From positions 1 to 64,000 of the forward strand of contig JAOVVO010000366.1 in the NCBI GenBank assembly GCA_028564675.1: DNA of 64,000 nucleotides. Reading direction: 5' to 3'. How positions within the stretch are numbered: position 1 is the stretch's first letter; each line of letters begins with the position of its first letter. Under the pieces are notes generated by a model. That model was given only the letters and a program-made list of their open reading frames with translations. It was not told the origin of the DNA and searched no databases. This document shows positions 44,733-58,449 of this stretch, in pieces. The position numbers and the translations under genes are program-made. The stretch comes from Onchocerca lupi (taxonomy: Eukaryota; Nematoda; Chromadorea; Rhabditida; Onchocercidae).

Positions 44733-47700
44733 ACGACATACACACATACACATACATACATACAATTGAAAGGACTTAATTTTTATTTTCTTTTTTTTTT
44801 TTTGAGATTCCCCAAAAATAGAGTAGGAAGAGTAGAACAAACGACAATATATATATGTATATTTAGCACAAAACCAAAAATGCAAATTCATCAATCAATT
44901 TCTCTCCTTTTCGTGTTTTTTTTTTGCGTTAAATCCATTTGAAATATTTTAATTTTTATCACACTAAAAGAAGAATGTTTAATATTACTTGCCGTAAGAA
45001 ATATCTAAACTGAAATTATTTGCGTTTCATGAAATATCTTAAATTGTCCAAAATTTCTTCCCAAATTACATGAAACTTTTTAAAAAATAGAACAGAGTTT
45101 TTCCTTTTTCTTTTTTTTCAAACAAAATTTATTTGAAAACAATGAAATTCTATCAAATTTTGATTATGATAGCATATAAATTGAAAATGTTTCGAATTAG
45201 TGGCATCATTTTAAATAGAAGGAATACAGAAAGAAAATAACTAACTTTGCTTTTCTAGCCTATAACAAATTGAAACAAAAACGAAAAAAAACAAAAAACT
45301 TTTCTTGAACTAAACATTCTCATAGCAATAGTATTATAGGATTCGTACATCAGATCAACATTTTTTTCAACTCTTTCTTTCCCTCTCTCTGTTCACGCAA
45401 TAATCTCGCTACCGTAATACTTGAAAAATAAACTAATCTTTCAAAAATTCTTAAATTATTTTTGCAAGAATATTATTCCATAAAAGATAACCATTTGCTA
45501 TGTAGGAGAAAAACAAAAAATTTTACAATTTTTTCATATCATCTTTTAATATTTCAATTACCATAATGATTAATGTATCGAATAACAATTGATGATTACT
45601 AATTAAAATTAATGAATAATTGCAAATAAATTAGAATGAACATAATAAGGAATTGATAGCTATGATAAGGTTTAAACCACATAATAAATAATATGAAAAT
45701 ATTAATAATTGAAAAATCACGATGATAATGTTTCGTTCGTTGAAATATTTGAATAAAAATGGAATAAATGCAAAAGATTAGCAGAAATAATAAAAATTGA
45801 TAAGTGCAAAGTTCATATTTTAAAATGAGAGTAAAACTTAATAAAAGGTAAAACTTTTAAATATCAGCTAATAATTGCATAAAGAAAAGAAAAAAAATAA
45901 TGAAAAAGGAAATGTTTGTATAGCATTTTCGAGATGAGAGAATTAAAATTTACTTCTACCGGGAAATTTGAGGAAATGCAAAATACAAACAAGATTGAAG
46001 CGGAAAAAATTTTCAATCATTATTTGTCTATTTTATCGATATAATATGCGCAACAGATATTTGATTAAATCGAATAATTGACAAATCGCATCATATTTTA
46101 TTTTTCAAAATTTTATATTAATGGCTATGACAATACTATTATTGGAAGAAATATTGTGATCAAATAGAGATAATTTTTATTCATTTCTTTTTTTTGCTAT
46201 TAAAATGATTAATTCATTTCTAAAAACAAGTAATTTTTTTTCTTGTAAAAAAGAAGAAAGGTTTCAAGATGAAGAAATTGAAATGAAATTAGCTATACTC
46301 GAGACAATCCATCTGGGAATGAAAGTTTTTAGATAAGATGAACAAAAAAAAGAAAGTCTCCAGACATTGGAATATAGCAGATTTGATCAAAAGAAAATCT
46401 GATGGAAGATCTTTAAAATGATAAAATCGAATGAAAAAAAAAAAAAAGTTAGATGTAATATTTTTCGAAAAATTTGCAAATTCTACAAGAAAGCTTATTA
46501 TGATGCTTTTAATATCTCAATATACTAACGATTGATTAAATTTTGAGAATTATCGAAATTTTGAATAGTTGAGCTGAAAAAATTATGCAAATATTTGAAA
46601 TAAAATGAAACATTTTTATCAGAAAAGAAAAAAAAACAAAGATAGAGAAAAGAAATATATCCATTTTAAGAAGTTAATAGCTATGTATAAAAAATAAAAA
46701 TGAAAATAATTGGAAAATTTTTCGGATGAAATAATTCGTTCCACAAAAAAAAAAAAAAAAAAAGAAAAGTATTATTCCACTGTTCCTTCGATCATATTTT
46801 TTGATTGGCAAATTTGGATATTATCAAAAATGGCAACATTTGATGAAATAGCGTTGAATTGATTTATTCATGTCGTTAACAGAAACAAATGATCGGCGAA
46901 TGTCTTATCCCACACCTTATTAATGTGCCCAATAAATTAGATCGTTTTCTTCTCTCTAAAATTCATGTCCCAACTTTTTTTTCTTTTTTTAACCTCATAT
47001 ACCTGCCAAGAGAGAGAGTTCTTGCGATTTATAAATCGTAATCTGATCGCAATCAACTAAAATCATTCAAAATAAAAACGAGATCAACGAAACAAAACAT
47101 CATTTAAATCATTTATTATTTCAAAAAAAAAAGTAAAAAACAAAAAAAAAAAAGGAGAAAAACGAAATGCAACTTCAAATAATTCATAAATAAATTATTT
47201 AGAAATTTTTTTTAATGATACCGATTGAACAAGGATGCAATTTCTTTTTCGCCTCTTTTTTTTTTTTTTTTTTGGTTTACTTTCATCTTAAATTTCAATC
47301 GTTTAGACGTCCTATCATTTCCTCTTGTGCAGTTCTATAGTTTCTTTCTCGCTCCTTTTTTTTTTTTTTTTTTATTTTGATTTTTTTTTTTTCATTTTGA
47401 AAAACCAGTTCCTTTTGCTGTTAATCTCGATTTTTAGAAGGCATTGCCGAATAGACGGAAAATTTTGAAAAAAAAAAAAAATCACATCATACAAGACGAA
47501 TGATCCATTCGTTTACGTTTACTATCATTCATTCATTTGCTCATCGTTCAAATCAATCCATCGATAACTTATCTTCAATCAAAATATTCAAAATATACCG
47601 TTTTAAAAATGAATTCAAAAGATATCACTTTTTAAAAGTTCAAAATTATTGAAAAAACTCTCAATCAGTGCATTGATATGGAATTTTAATAATCTATGAT

Positions 47701-48630
47701 GAAGCTATAACTGCTCTAGATTAATGGTACTTAATTTATTTTCGAAAAAAATTAAATTACATGAGGCTTTTCTTGTCTTTTATGTAAAATCTCTTGGCCA
47801 AAAGAAAAAAAAATCGCTTATTTCTAAATAATACTATTTGAATTTAATTTTTCTGGTATTTCTGAAATAGCAAAGACTATTGATATAATTCGCCTTAAAA
47901 CAACTACCATTCTTATCATTTATGGATTATCATCGTTGATTGTAGTTTTATTGAAAAAATTTATCAAACGTCTTGAAAAATATTACTCGAAGAAGCACTA
48001 AACAATATTCTTTACAGTAATGAGATAAACAAGTAATTAGCGAAAACATAATAATTGATAAATTCGAGGGTAATATTCTGCTAAAACTTAAGTAATCCTT
48101 AATTTGCAATCAATCAATTCAATATTAAAAATTCAGGTATATTATTGGAAAAATCATTTCTTTATTGTATCAGTTTGGAGTCTTTCTGCTCACTATCTAA
48201 TCTTTCTTATCAGTTTAATGATCTGAGCTGCGTTTATCATTTTATTTATGTACAAAAAATAAACTATAAATATTAAACAGCATGAATTGGATTATTTATG
48301 GAAATGTTTCATCAAAAGAATAGCACATATTTTTTTAGTTTCAAAACTTTCCAAAAATTTTCCTCTTTAAGAAATTCAATTGAGGCTTGAATTTGTGAGA
48401 TGATTTTTGAAATGATATTAAAAATCGTATTGGTTTAATTTGGCTAAATCTATCATTTATTTTTATGCAATAAATTTTCACGATAAGTGTATACGTATCT
48501 TGGATTCCTGGAATTGCTTTATGTTTGCCAAAGATAATTTTAGACTTTGCATATTTGGAAATAATAGTTGAATTTAATCAGTCAAAATATTATGCAATTT
48601 AAAGAGCCATAAATAGCCATGAACATTATC

Positions 48631-48790
48631 TATTACGATTTTCGTAAATCAAAAAGTCCTTCCGTCAAATACCAATAAATTATATATTACGATTTTCGTA
48701 AATCAAAAAGTCCTTCCGTCAAATACCAATAAATTATATATTACGATTTTCGTAAATCAAAAAGTCCTTACGTCAAATACCAATAAATTA
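48631..48790 (+). repeat. 54-bp tandem repeat, three copies
   Basis: Copies start at 48631, 48685 and 48739 and are almost identical (one T to A change in copy 3, AGTCCTTACG for AGTCCTTCCG). Each holds the perfect hairpin TTACGA-TTT-TCGTAA and, on the minus strand, TTGATTTACGA. Confidence 0.97.
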
Positions 48791-49876
48791 CGGTCAATTT
48801 CAAATTTAACAGAATTAACTGACACTTTTATCTTTCTAATTACTGAACTCGTTTTATCGAAAAAGCACAAACAAAGAATAGCTGATAGAAGATTCTGTAG
48901 GATCATTTTAAATAGAAAAGTTTTCTATAAATCATCTGTTTTCACGTACTTCGCTAAATTCACATTTTTTTTTTCAACAATCAATTAGCTTTATTACGAT
49001 TGATAAATATCAAATCAGATTTATCAAAAAAAGATCACCGGAAACTATCACTCTCTTTACAATAAACCGAGCAAAAATAATTTTAAATGCTAATATCAAA
49101 AGATGAATTCAAAAAATTCCGAGAACAACCTTGCTTGATTTATTCAATAATCAGTATTGTAAATATGGCTGCTTAAATGATATAGATTGACTGATAATGA
49201 CTGATAACATAATTGCTATCCATCCATGCTTATTATTCATGATGTTATCATAATAATATCATGAATAATGAACATGAATGAATAACAATGATTCGAATGA
49301 TTGAATAATTATCATTAAGCATCAAGCAAAATATTTGAAGTCTAACGAAAAGTGATTAAAATAATTGTTCTGATAATCCTTTAAATATATAATGTTCATA
49401 ATTTATTAATATAAAAATAAATTTATTCTAAACTTATAGCCATAAGTGCAACAATATTATTCTATCAACAAAATATTTCAACCAATATATGATCTTTATC
49501 ATATCATTGTTAAGAAAAAATCATTTTTATAGAATGATTTGGAAAAGATCTCGTTCAAATCACTTATAATGAATATCAATTTCAAATTTATTTTGCAAAA
49601 ATTAGATGAAATTCAGAGATTTAAAATATATTTTCTGCTTTACATCAATTTAAATCTTCATTTAAATGGATCAAAATTTTCGATTAATTTCATATTTAAC
49701 GTATAGGCGGTGATTTTTCGTAGCTTTCTGGAAAAATTATTTTAACAAAATTAAAAATTATTCTTGCAAGGACAAAAAAAATAGTTCCCGAAGAACGACA
49801 TAAATTATATGCAGTATCAGTAGTTGACAAAATATTTGATAAAAACTATTATAAAAATTTTTGTAGAAATTATTTC

Positions 49877-49878
<2 letters not shown>

Positions 49879-49906
<28 letters not shown>
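49879..49906 (+). repeat. poly(A) tract
   Basis: A-run of about 28 bases. Confidence 0.85.
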
Positions 49907-49907
<1 letters not shown>

Positions 49908-51939
49908 TTCGGAATATGTATACTGAAATTATTAATTTGTAAATAGTAAAATGATTATTTAAAAATTTTCACTTTTTTATTTCAAGTACTTAATTTTTTA
50001 ACAATATGGTATATTTTAGTTAGCAAATAAACTGTGCAGTAGTAAAAGTTAAAATGTTTGTTTTACAAATTATTGTTTGTTATCTTCAATGACTGCAAGA
50101 ATTTTCCAGAATCTTTACATGTTTATATAAGAAATGATAAATAGAAAAAAAATAAATTCCAATAAAATTATTTTATCAAATTCAAATATTAATACTAATC
50201 TATTTCCAATTCATTTCAACTTGTTTAATTTCAAACTGAAAATTCAAAAAAAAAAAAAAAAAAGAAAGAGAAGAAAAAAGTAACGACAGAAATAATTCAA
50301 AAATCAAATGCTTGTTGACAGAACTTTTAGTATTGGTTGGTAAAAGAAACGCTTATTTCAATATTATCGTTAGATTTTCAAAGAATTTTTAAATTTCAAA
50401 ATAAATAGTTTTAATGCATATCATCTGATTGATTTTCTTATTATTTTTTAGAAAAATAAACCACCCTTAATGATATTCTTTTCGAATATTTATTCGAATA
50501 GAATTCAAAAATTCATAAATTTTAAATTTTCTAGAAAATCTTCATGATCTACTAACTTGGCAATTAATTAACATAGAGCTAATTAAGCTTATCGTCATTA
50601 GTACTTTACAAAATTTTACTAAATTTCTTCACTTAATAAATCACCTACTAAATCATTTTATTTATTGTTTTTCAGCAAACAAAATAATCAAAATAATTTA
50701 AATTAATAAACTAAAATTTACAATTTTCAAAAAATTTTTCCTCTGGATTAAATTATCTAGATCATCATTTTGCTTATTGCTTATCAGCAATCGTTTTAAC
50801 AATCAAAACAACTTAGACAGATCAGATAAAACTTGAAATATTGCAGGAATTGATAACAATCGCAAATATTAGTCCAATAAATTTATAATCATTGGACAGT
50901 TTTTGACACTGAGAATAATAAAATGAAGTTTGGATATAATGAATGATCTGGTTGTAAAGATTTATAGCAGATACAGGTCAACCTGTCCATAAATAATTTT
51001 CAGGTAGTAAAATAATACAGGTAAGAAAAATTTCATTGAAACATACAGTCATATAAACATGCAAAAATTTATTCGCATACATAAAATAATAAATTGTCAT
51101 CAAAGAGAAAAATGGATCACACTTGATTACGGTAGAATTTCAATTTCTTATGCGGTAGTGTTGGTGTAAAATTTATGGCGGCAATCTTAAAAAAAGTAGG
51201 AAAGGCCGCCTTTTTTTTTTTTGCAAATATTTAACTAAAAGGCAATTTTACCAAAAAAAAAAAAAAAAAAATTAAAACCTGTCGCAACATTCATTTGTTG
51301 CAGGACGAAGAAAATATTTGAAAAACTAAACAATTACTGTTAAATTTTAGAAAAATAAATAATTACTGTAAAAAAAAAAAAATGGTGACAAATTTTGTTT
51401 ATTTTATTTTTGACATATAAGAACCTCAATTTTTAAACTTACTGAAGAAGTTCTGTAAACATTGATTCTATGGTGATTTAAAAATTTTTTATCGCTTGAT
51501 ATATTTCGATCAAAAATGAGAAGAAATTTTTTTTTTTTTTTTTTTTGTTTTATTGCAACAAAAGGAGCTGAAAAACTTGGAAAGATATAAATCAATGCTC
51601 CCAAAGAAATTGTTCAAATTAACAAAATTCATTTTCTCATTGTTATATCCTTGTTTATTCTTTACAAAAATTCTGATTATCAATTTTCAATTTTAAATTC
51701 TACTTTCAAATAATTTAATTGATTAATTTGAATGAAAAGTTTAAATCATTTAATTTCATTGAAAAAAAAAATTGGATCCATTAATTTGAAATATTTGAAA
51801 AATATTTCGTTCGAGAAATATATTTCAGTCAATTTATTTATATCGTATCTGCGGAATGGATGCTGCTGCTTTTCTGAATTTTAGATAAATCAAAATTTTA
51901 AAGCAAAAAGAGGATTTAAAATGAGCAAAATGCAGGCAA

Positions 51940-52150
51940 CAAATCAAATTGGGTAGATAATGCCCGGTTGGCTGAACCGAAAAATTCCCAATTGGAAATA
52001 TTAATTCGAAGGGAAATATGTGGGCGTTTGTTCGGTTCTGAGCCGTAAATCAAGTTTCGTGGCCCGAGATTGGAAAGCGGCCCATATTGTCCGTGTGTGT
52101 TAGAATCGTAAATCTTCGGGAAGTGTGCCTTCAATAGCTGATTCAATCGA
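51940..52150. promoter_or_regulatory. GC-richer island, candidate conserved non-coding element
   Basis: About 210 bp with near-balanced composition in a strongly AT-rich desert. It carries TTGATTTACGG on the minus strand (52043-52053) and a related AAGATTTACGA (52106-52116). A 76-codon minus-strand frame covers it, but the peptide matches no family I know, so a regulatory element is my preferred reading; an untranslated or small coding exon is not excluded. Confidence 0.4.
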
Positions 52151-55100
52151 ATCTTCTTCTAACATCAGGAGAACTATTGCCTTCATTTCTCACTTAATTT
52201 ATTTATTTTATATCAATAAAATTATCATTATTATTATCATTTGCATCAAAAATTTGAAATAACTGATCAAATTGGAATTTTTATCGATTTTTTGTTGATT
52301 CACAAAAAATTATTATTTTTTTCCAAGCAGATTGATTCTGAGAGATAACCATATAATAGGTAATTCTTTTATCAAAAATTCAACAAATGTTGAACTATTC
52401 ATAGTTTATGAATAATTTTTTTTTCTCGAATTAGACGTTTATTTTCACGTTTACAGAACATCATCGATTCTTTATTTGATTTTATTGAAATTTATGCAAA
52501 TTTTTGGCGTAAAATCATCATGCATACTTTTAATATGCAATAACAATTATTGAATTTCAATACGTTGCTATTGATCGAAAGTAAATCTCGTTTTTTTTTT
52601 TTTTTATTTCAAATTCATATTATTTAATAATCGGATGATATCATATCATAAATTATTATTGCCACAAATCAAAGGTAAATCTTATTAATAGCTTTTAATT
52701 TGATTTAAAATTTCTTCTCTTACATAATTGTCATATTTCTTTACGTTTTTTTTTTTAAAAAAAAGATTTCTTATTGACTTTTATGTCTGCTTGTCATATT
52801 TTCGCTTCAATAAATTGAAGAATTTCATTTCCCTTTTTTAGGATTCAAACTTGTTTTGACAAAATTTTTTCATCCACTGAATACTTTAGATTTTTGCATT
52901 TAATTAAATTTCAAATGACAAGTTTGAAACTTTTCAGTTCATTAATCCGGTTTATTAAATTAAACAGAAAAGTTCCTATATTAATAAATTAATTTTTTTT
53001 TTTTAAATTGATATTTGCAATTTGCTGGTGGTAATGCGATAAAATGAAGCATTAAATTTGCATTGATATTTTGTTGGAAATATATTTATGTCTAATAAAA
53101 ATAGAATCCAAAAAATGATTGAAGTAAAAGTTAGAAACAACGATTGGTACTTAATTTTAATTTTTGCATTAACAAATAAATTGGAATTGGAATTTGGAAT
53201 TTTTCATCGTATTCATATCAATTTTACGATTTCAATTATTTCGAAATTTGCTTGAGATTTTAGCGAAATTCTTCTGCTGCTATTCCAGAAATCTTTCAAC
53301 AATGATACAATAATTAGGTCAAGATAAGTTCTTAAAGGAATTCCAAAATAAATACGAATATTCGACGCCATCAGCACTTTCCTTATGTTATTTTAATATT
53401 ACCGTAAATCAAGTAATATATTCAGGAAGGAAGAAAATGACAAAAAAATTAAAAATAGGATAAAAAATTACGAAATCATTGAAAAGATATTCTTTAATAA
53501 TTGAAACATTGCAATTTGAAAATAATTATTATCAAAAAACTTTTGATAATTATTTCAAAAAGAAGAAAAATTCGAAAAAAATTCAATCATCACATTAACA
53601 CTACAAAAACAAATTAATGGTGGCAAAAATGATTAAAATGATAATAAAATAGTGATTAAATTTAGGAAGAAAAAAGATGAATTTAGAAGAAATACAAGTT
53701 TTCCTATTTTTTCATGTAATGTCATAATTGATATGTGAAATTTAGTTCTCATTAGCTAAAAAAAGCACTAATTGTTGTTCGGAGTAAATAAGTTGAGAAC
53801 GATTAGAAGAAAGCTGAGAAAATTTTCATTTTTTCAAACAAAAAAAATTCGTAAAAAATTTTTTAGTACAATTCATTGTTCAATAATTATCTTGCTTTGG
53901 TTGATAATGACAATCATTATTCGACTTTGTCAATAACAATGATAATAGTTAATTATGTGAATTTTTGAGATAAAGCAAACTCATTGATAAAATTATTTTT
54001 TTTTTCAACGATTTGGAAAATTATCTTTGTTAGCAATTAGCATTTTCAACAATTCAAAGTTATCACTTTAAAGATATTATGTGTAGTTTTTAAAAAACTC
54101 TTTTCGCTATTTATTGTAATTTTTCAAAACTAATTTGATTATTCAAAGTATTGTCATAATATAGTTTACAAATATCGATTGGAACTATTGAAATTACGGT
54201 AAGAAAAAAGGCACTAATATTTAACAATGAAAAGCTTTGAAATCCAAGTATTAAAAATCAAAATTTACAAAAGATGAAATAGTGATAATTAATTTAAATC
54301 AACTGAACAGAAAAAAATATAATTAGCTTTAATAAATCAATAAATTTCTCGACAAATTATGGTTGCATATTAGTTGAAATCTATGATTAAAATTACGCGA
54401 TATAAAATAAAGCAGATGAAAATGATAAAAATATGCATCTTTATCATTTCAAGAATTGGAATAATTATTCGAATTTTTAATAAAATTCAATTGTTTACAA
54501 GTAAGCAAAGTTGAAAAAATGATAAAAATTGCGATATCTCTTATTGAAATTTTGATAAAATTTTACCGACGAAATATTTGCAGTTTTAAAGAAATTAATT
54601 AAATTACTAATTGTTGATTGATTAAATAATTCAAAGTATAATAGATGAAAGTTTATAGATAAGATTGAAAATTTTCAAAATTCATTGAAACAAATGAATT
54701 CTGCTAGCTGTAACAATTATAAATTTAGCTTTTCCGCTTTATATTCATCAATGTATTTCTACACAAAATCGATTCAAATTTAATGACATATCAAAGTGAA
54801 ATTTTCATCTTTACAATTACCGTATGCAACATGCAATATGCAAACAATTGGAAGAATTTCCCGAAAAAAAAAAAGGAAAGATTATCCATGAATGGAACTA
54901 TAGAATGAATGAATGAAATACGCGTAGCAAATTATAACATGTCATTTTTGAAAAGTTAAAAGTTACAGTAATTGATTTACTGGACGATTGGCGTCTGTTG
55001 TCGAAACAAAATTGAAGGACAGACAAGAACAGTGTCGTCTGAGCAACAATTCACTCCATTTTTGGAGGTCATCCATTTCCGATAATTATATGAGAAATAT

Positions 55101-58100
55101 ATTTATTGACATATATACATATATATTTATGTATATCTGTAAATCTGTACAAATAATACATTTTACTAGCAAAAAAAAAAAAAAAAGAAAAATAAAAAAA
55201 TCAATATTTTTCATTTGAAAAGAGAAAAATACAAAAATTGTGTAAGGTAAAGTTAATAATGTTGACATAAAGGTAAAGAAAACATGATCAAGTAAATAAA
55301 GTTTGATTTGTAAAAGATAAAGCTAATTGTGTTTACGTGTAAAAAGTAAAGTTAGTTAAAAGTTTGATGTGAAAAGATAAAATAAATTATGTTGACGTAT
55401 AAAGGTAAAGTTAAAATGATTGTTGATGTTAATTTTGAATAACAGATATTTATGATACTTGAATTTTTTCTTTTTTATTTCTTGCTAAAAAAAAAAAAAT
55501 TGATCGTTGTAATTTTTTTTTCAAAATTTCAGTTAAAATTTCATGAAGTTTTTCTTTTTTCTTTTAAATTATCGTAATTTCTATAATAATAAATTATAAT
55601 CTATAAAATTTGTCGTTAGTTTGAATATGAAATGCTACAATAAATAATTGATCTAAATAATCTCTTCTCATAATGGCAAATGTTTTGCTTTTAATTAATC
55701 ATTCATGGATACTTTTGAAAAAAGCATATTTATCAGCAAATCTGATACAGTAGACAAATTGGAAAATACGATATAATTTACAGTTAGCATTATGGATTAT
55801 TACTAACTTTTCTGTTACATCTTTTTCGACTGATAAAAAATTTATCCAAATTTATCCAGTTTATTAACATTCGGGAAATATTCGATGACACTAACTTCTT
55901 AAGATGAAAATTCTTGATTTTTTCATTTTTTTAAAACTCATTTTCAGATACTTTTGTATTTAAATCCAACAACATATTATTCAGAACTTATTTTTATCTT
56001 ATCACATATGAACATTGTACTGATTTTACTTTTCAATGGATGAAGAAAAAATGAAAAATTTTTTTAACAACTATCTCCCTGTTCATAATATTGAATGCAA
56101 ATTTCATGATATTTATTTTAGAGAAGGAAAAAAAAATCTATTGTAGCAAAATGTTTTTTAAAATTTTAATTTTTGCAAAATATTAGCTTTTCAGACGTTT
56201 TAATGGTAATAGATCAAATTATCCAAAAGTTCCTGCATTTTATTAAAATTATTTTATTGTAAAATGTGAAATTTTAAAAATTGATGAATTAAAAATATAC
56301 TGTGATTTGTTAAGAAATTATTCAGCATATATAATTAATCAAAAAGTTCAAAGATCTGATAAATTTAAACTGATTCCAGCTTTTTTTTCCGGCTGGCTTA
56401 CTTGAAGTGATTTCAAATTACAATTTTTATGATAATACATTTTCGAGTATACTTCGAATTCGAATAAATCCGAGATATATGAATGGTAATATTTCGAAAA
56501 TTCAACACAAATTCAAAACAATTTCAAAAATTTAATTCACTGATTAACTTTATATGCTTATTTAGTCCACTCATAATATTTGAATTTTTGATCAATTAAA
56601 AATCAAGTTTTTCATTTTATTGATCAACTATAAATCAAATATTTTGTGTATATTTTTTAAAATTCAATTAATACTTTAGTTAATTAATAATTTATTACTG
56701 AAATTTTGCATAACTGTTGATAATTTGTTAAATCGAATTCAAATTTCTTTATTTTCAATGATAATTGAGAATTTCCAAAAAATAAATCATTTTTTCTGAT
56801 AAAATTTTTTCATTATATTAACTTTTACAATTTATTTATTTATGAAAAAGCTAGATTGTTAATTTTTTATAATAAAATTATGATTTTAAAAGTTTGATCA
56901 GATTATGTGACATAAATATATTATGAATTTCAATTTTTATATACGAATTTAATTTATTCATTACTTTGATATAATTTATCTATAAATAAATTAATTTATA
57001 TCTTTAAATTGTGTAATATTTTAAAATTAAAAATATTTCTTCTTAAGAAAAAAAGTAAAATTTTCACATTCTATAATCATTATGTGCTGCAAATATTGTA
57101 ACAGCTGCTGTTAAAAATTCTCGCAATTCTTTAAAAAAAAAAAAAAAAAAAAGAAAACGAAAAGGAAAAAAAGAGATTAAGTTGAATATTTGTTTTTTTT
57201 TTTCGAGATTGAAAAAAAAAAGAAAAAAGGATTGGAAAACAGGTATTGGAAAAAAAAAAGAGAATAAAAAATTACTGAATAAATTATTATCTGTTCATTT
57301 GAAAAAAAAAAAGAAGTTTTGGCAATAAATTTATGAAAATTATATAAGGAAGTAAGTTGAAGAAGCAAAAATTGAAGACAACAACAACTGGTATTTCATC
57401 TTGCCTTTCCTTCATGTTTTATAATCAAAAAAAGAAAAAAAAAAAAAAAAAAAAGAAAAAAAAGCAAAAAATTGTTTGAAAATGATTATTTCATTTTCAA
57501 TCGTTGAATAAACTTAGTTATTTTGCCTTCCAGCATGTTGTCTTATTTTTGTCTTCTTTTTATTCATTATCGATTATGACAATTGTTAAACTTGAAATTA
57601 AATTTTGCTATAAAATATTTAAAAGCTGGAAATTTTGTTATTTTTTTCTTTTTTACATAAATGATCAGAAGAAATTTCATGATTATTATTAACATTCACT
57701 AATGATACGTTATATTACTAAAGTGTACGATATTTCGTTTGATAAAAGAGCCAATTAATCTGCATTATCATTCCAGGATGATAACGATTTACTTTTTTCT
57801 GATAACTTCTCTAGAATATATTGACGTACAAAAAATTGAAAAAATGAGTTTTTTTTTTTCTTAAAATATTGAATAATTTTTAGGAAATGAATAATTCGGA
57901 CAGAAAAAAAAAAAGAAAAAAGAAAAGAACAAAATATTTCTGAATTATTGTTAATGAAAAATAAATAATTACGGCGCGAAATTCAAAAATAACTTTTTAA
58001 ATTAAAGATGATTGTTGAAATTGCATAAATATTTAAAATTTTCAAAAATAAATTCTTTTTTAATTCGTATTAGCTAAATTCTTTATATATTAATAGAAAA

Positions 58101-58415
58101 ATAAATGAGGTGATGTGTTATCATTTAAATTAAATTTTTCTTTTTTTATCAAAGATTTTTTTTTTTTTTTTGCATATTCTCAAAGCAGAAAATATGATCA
58201 TTTCCATTAAAAAAAATAAAGAAAAAAATTACTTGGAATTTTCTAAAATTTAAATTTATTTCAATCATTTTTATTTTTCTAAATTATGAATCATTTTTTT
58301 TTTTTTTTTTTTTTTGATGCATGCATTTGAAAGAAAGTTTAAATTAAAATTTAATTTGAAAATTTTTTGACATTTATTTTTTTTTTTTCTAAGATGTCAT
58401 TTGAATGAAGGGAAA

Positions 58416-58417
<2 letters not shown>

Positions 58418-58446
<29 letters not shown>
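58418..58446 (+). repeat. poly(A) tract
   Basis: A-run of roughly 28 bases within a longer A/T homopolymer patch (58300-58490). Confidence 0.8.
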
Positions 58447-58449
<3 letters not shown>

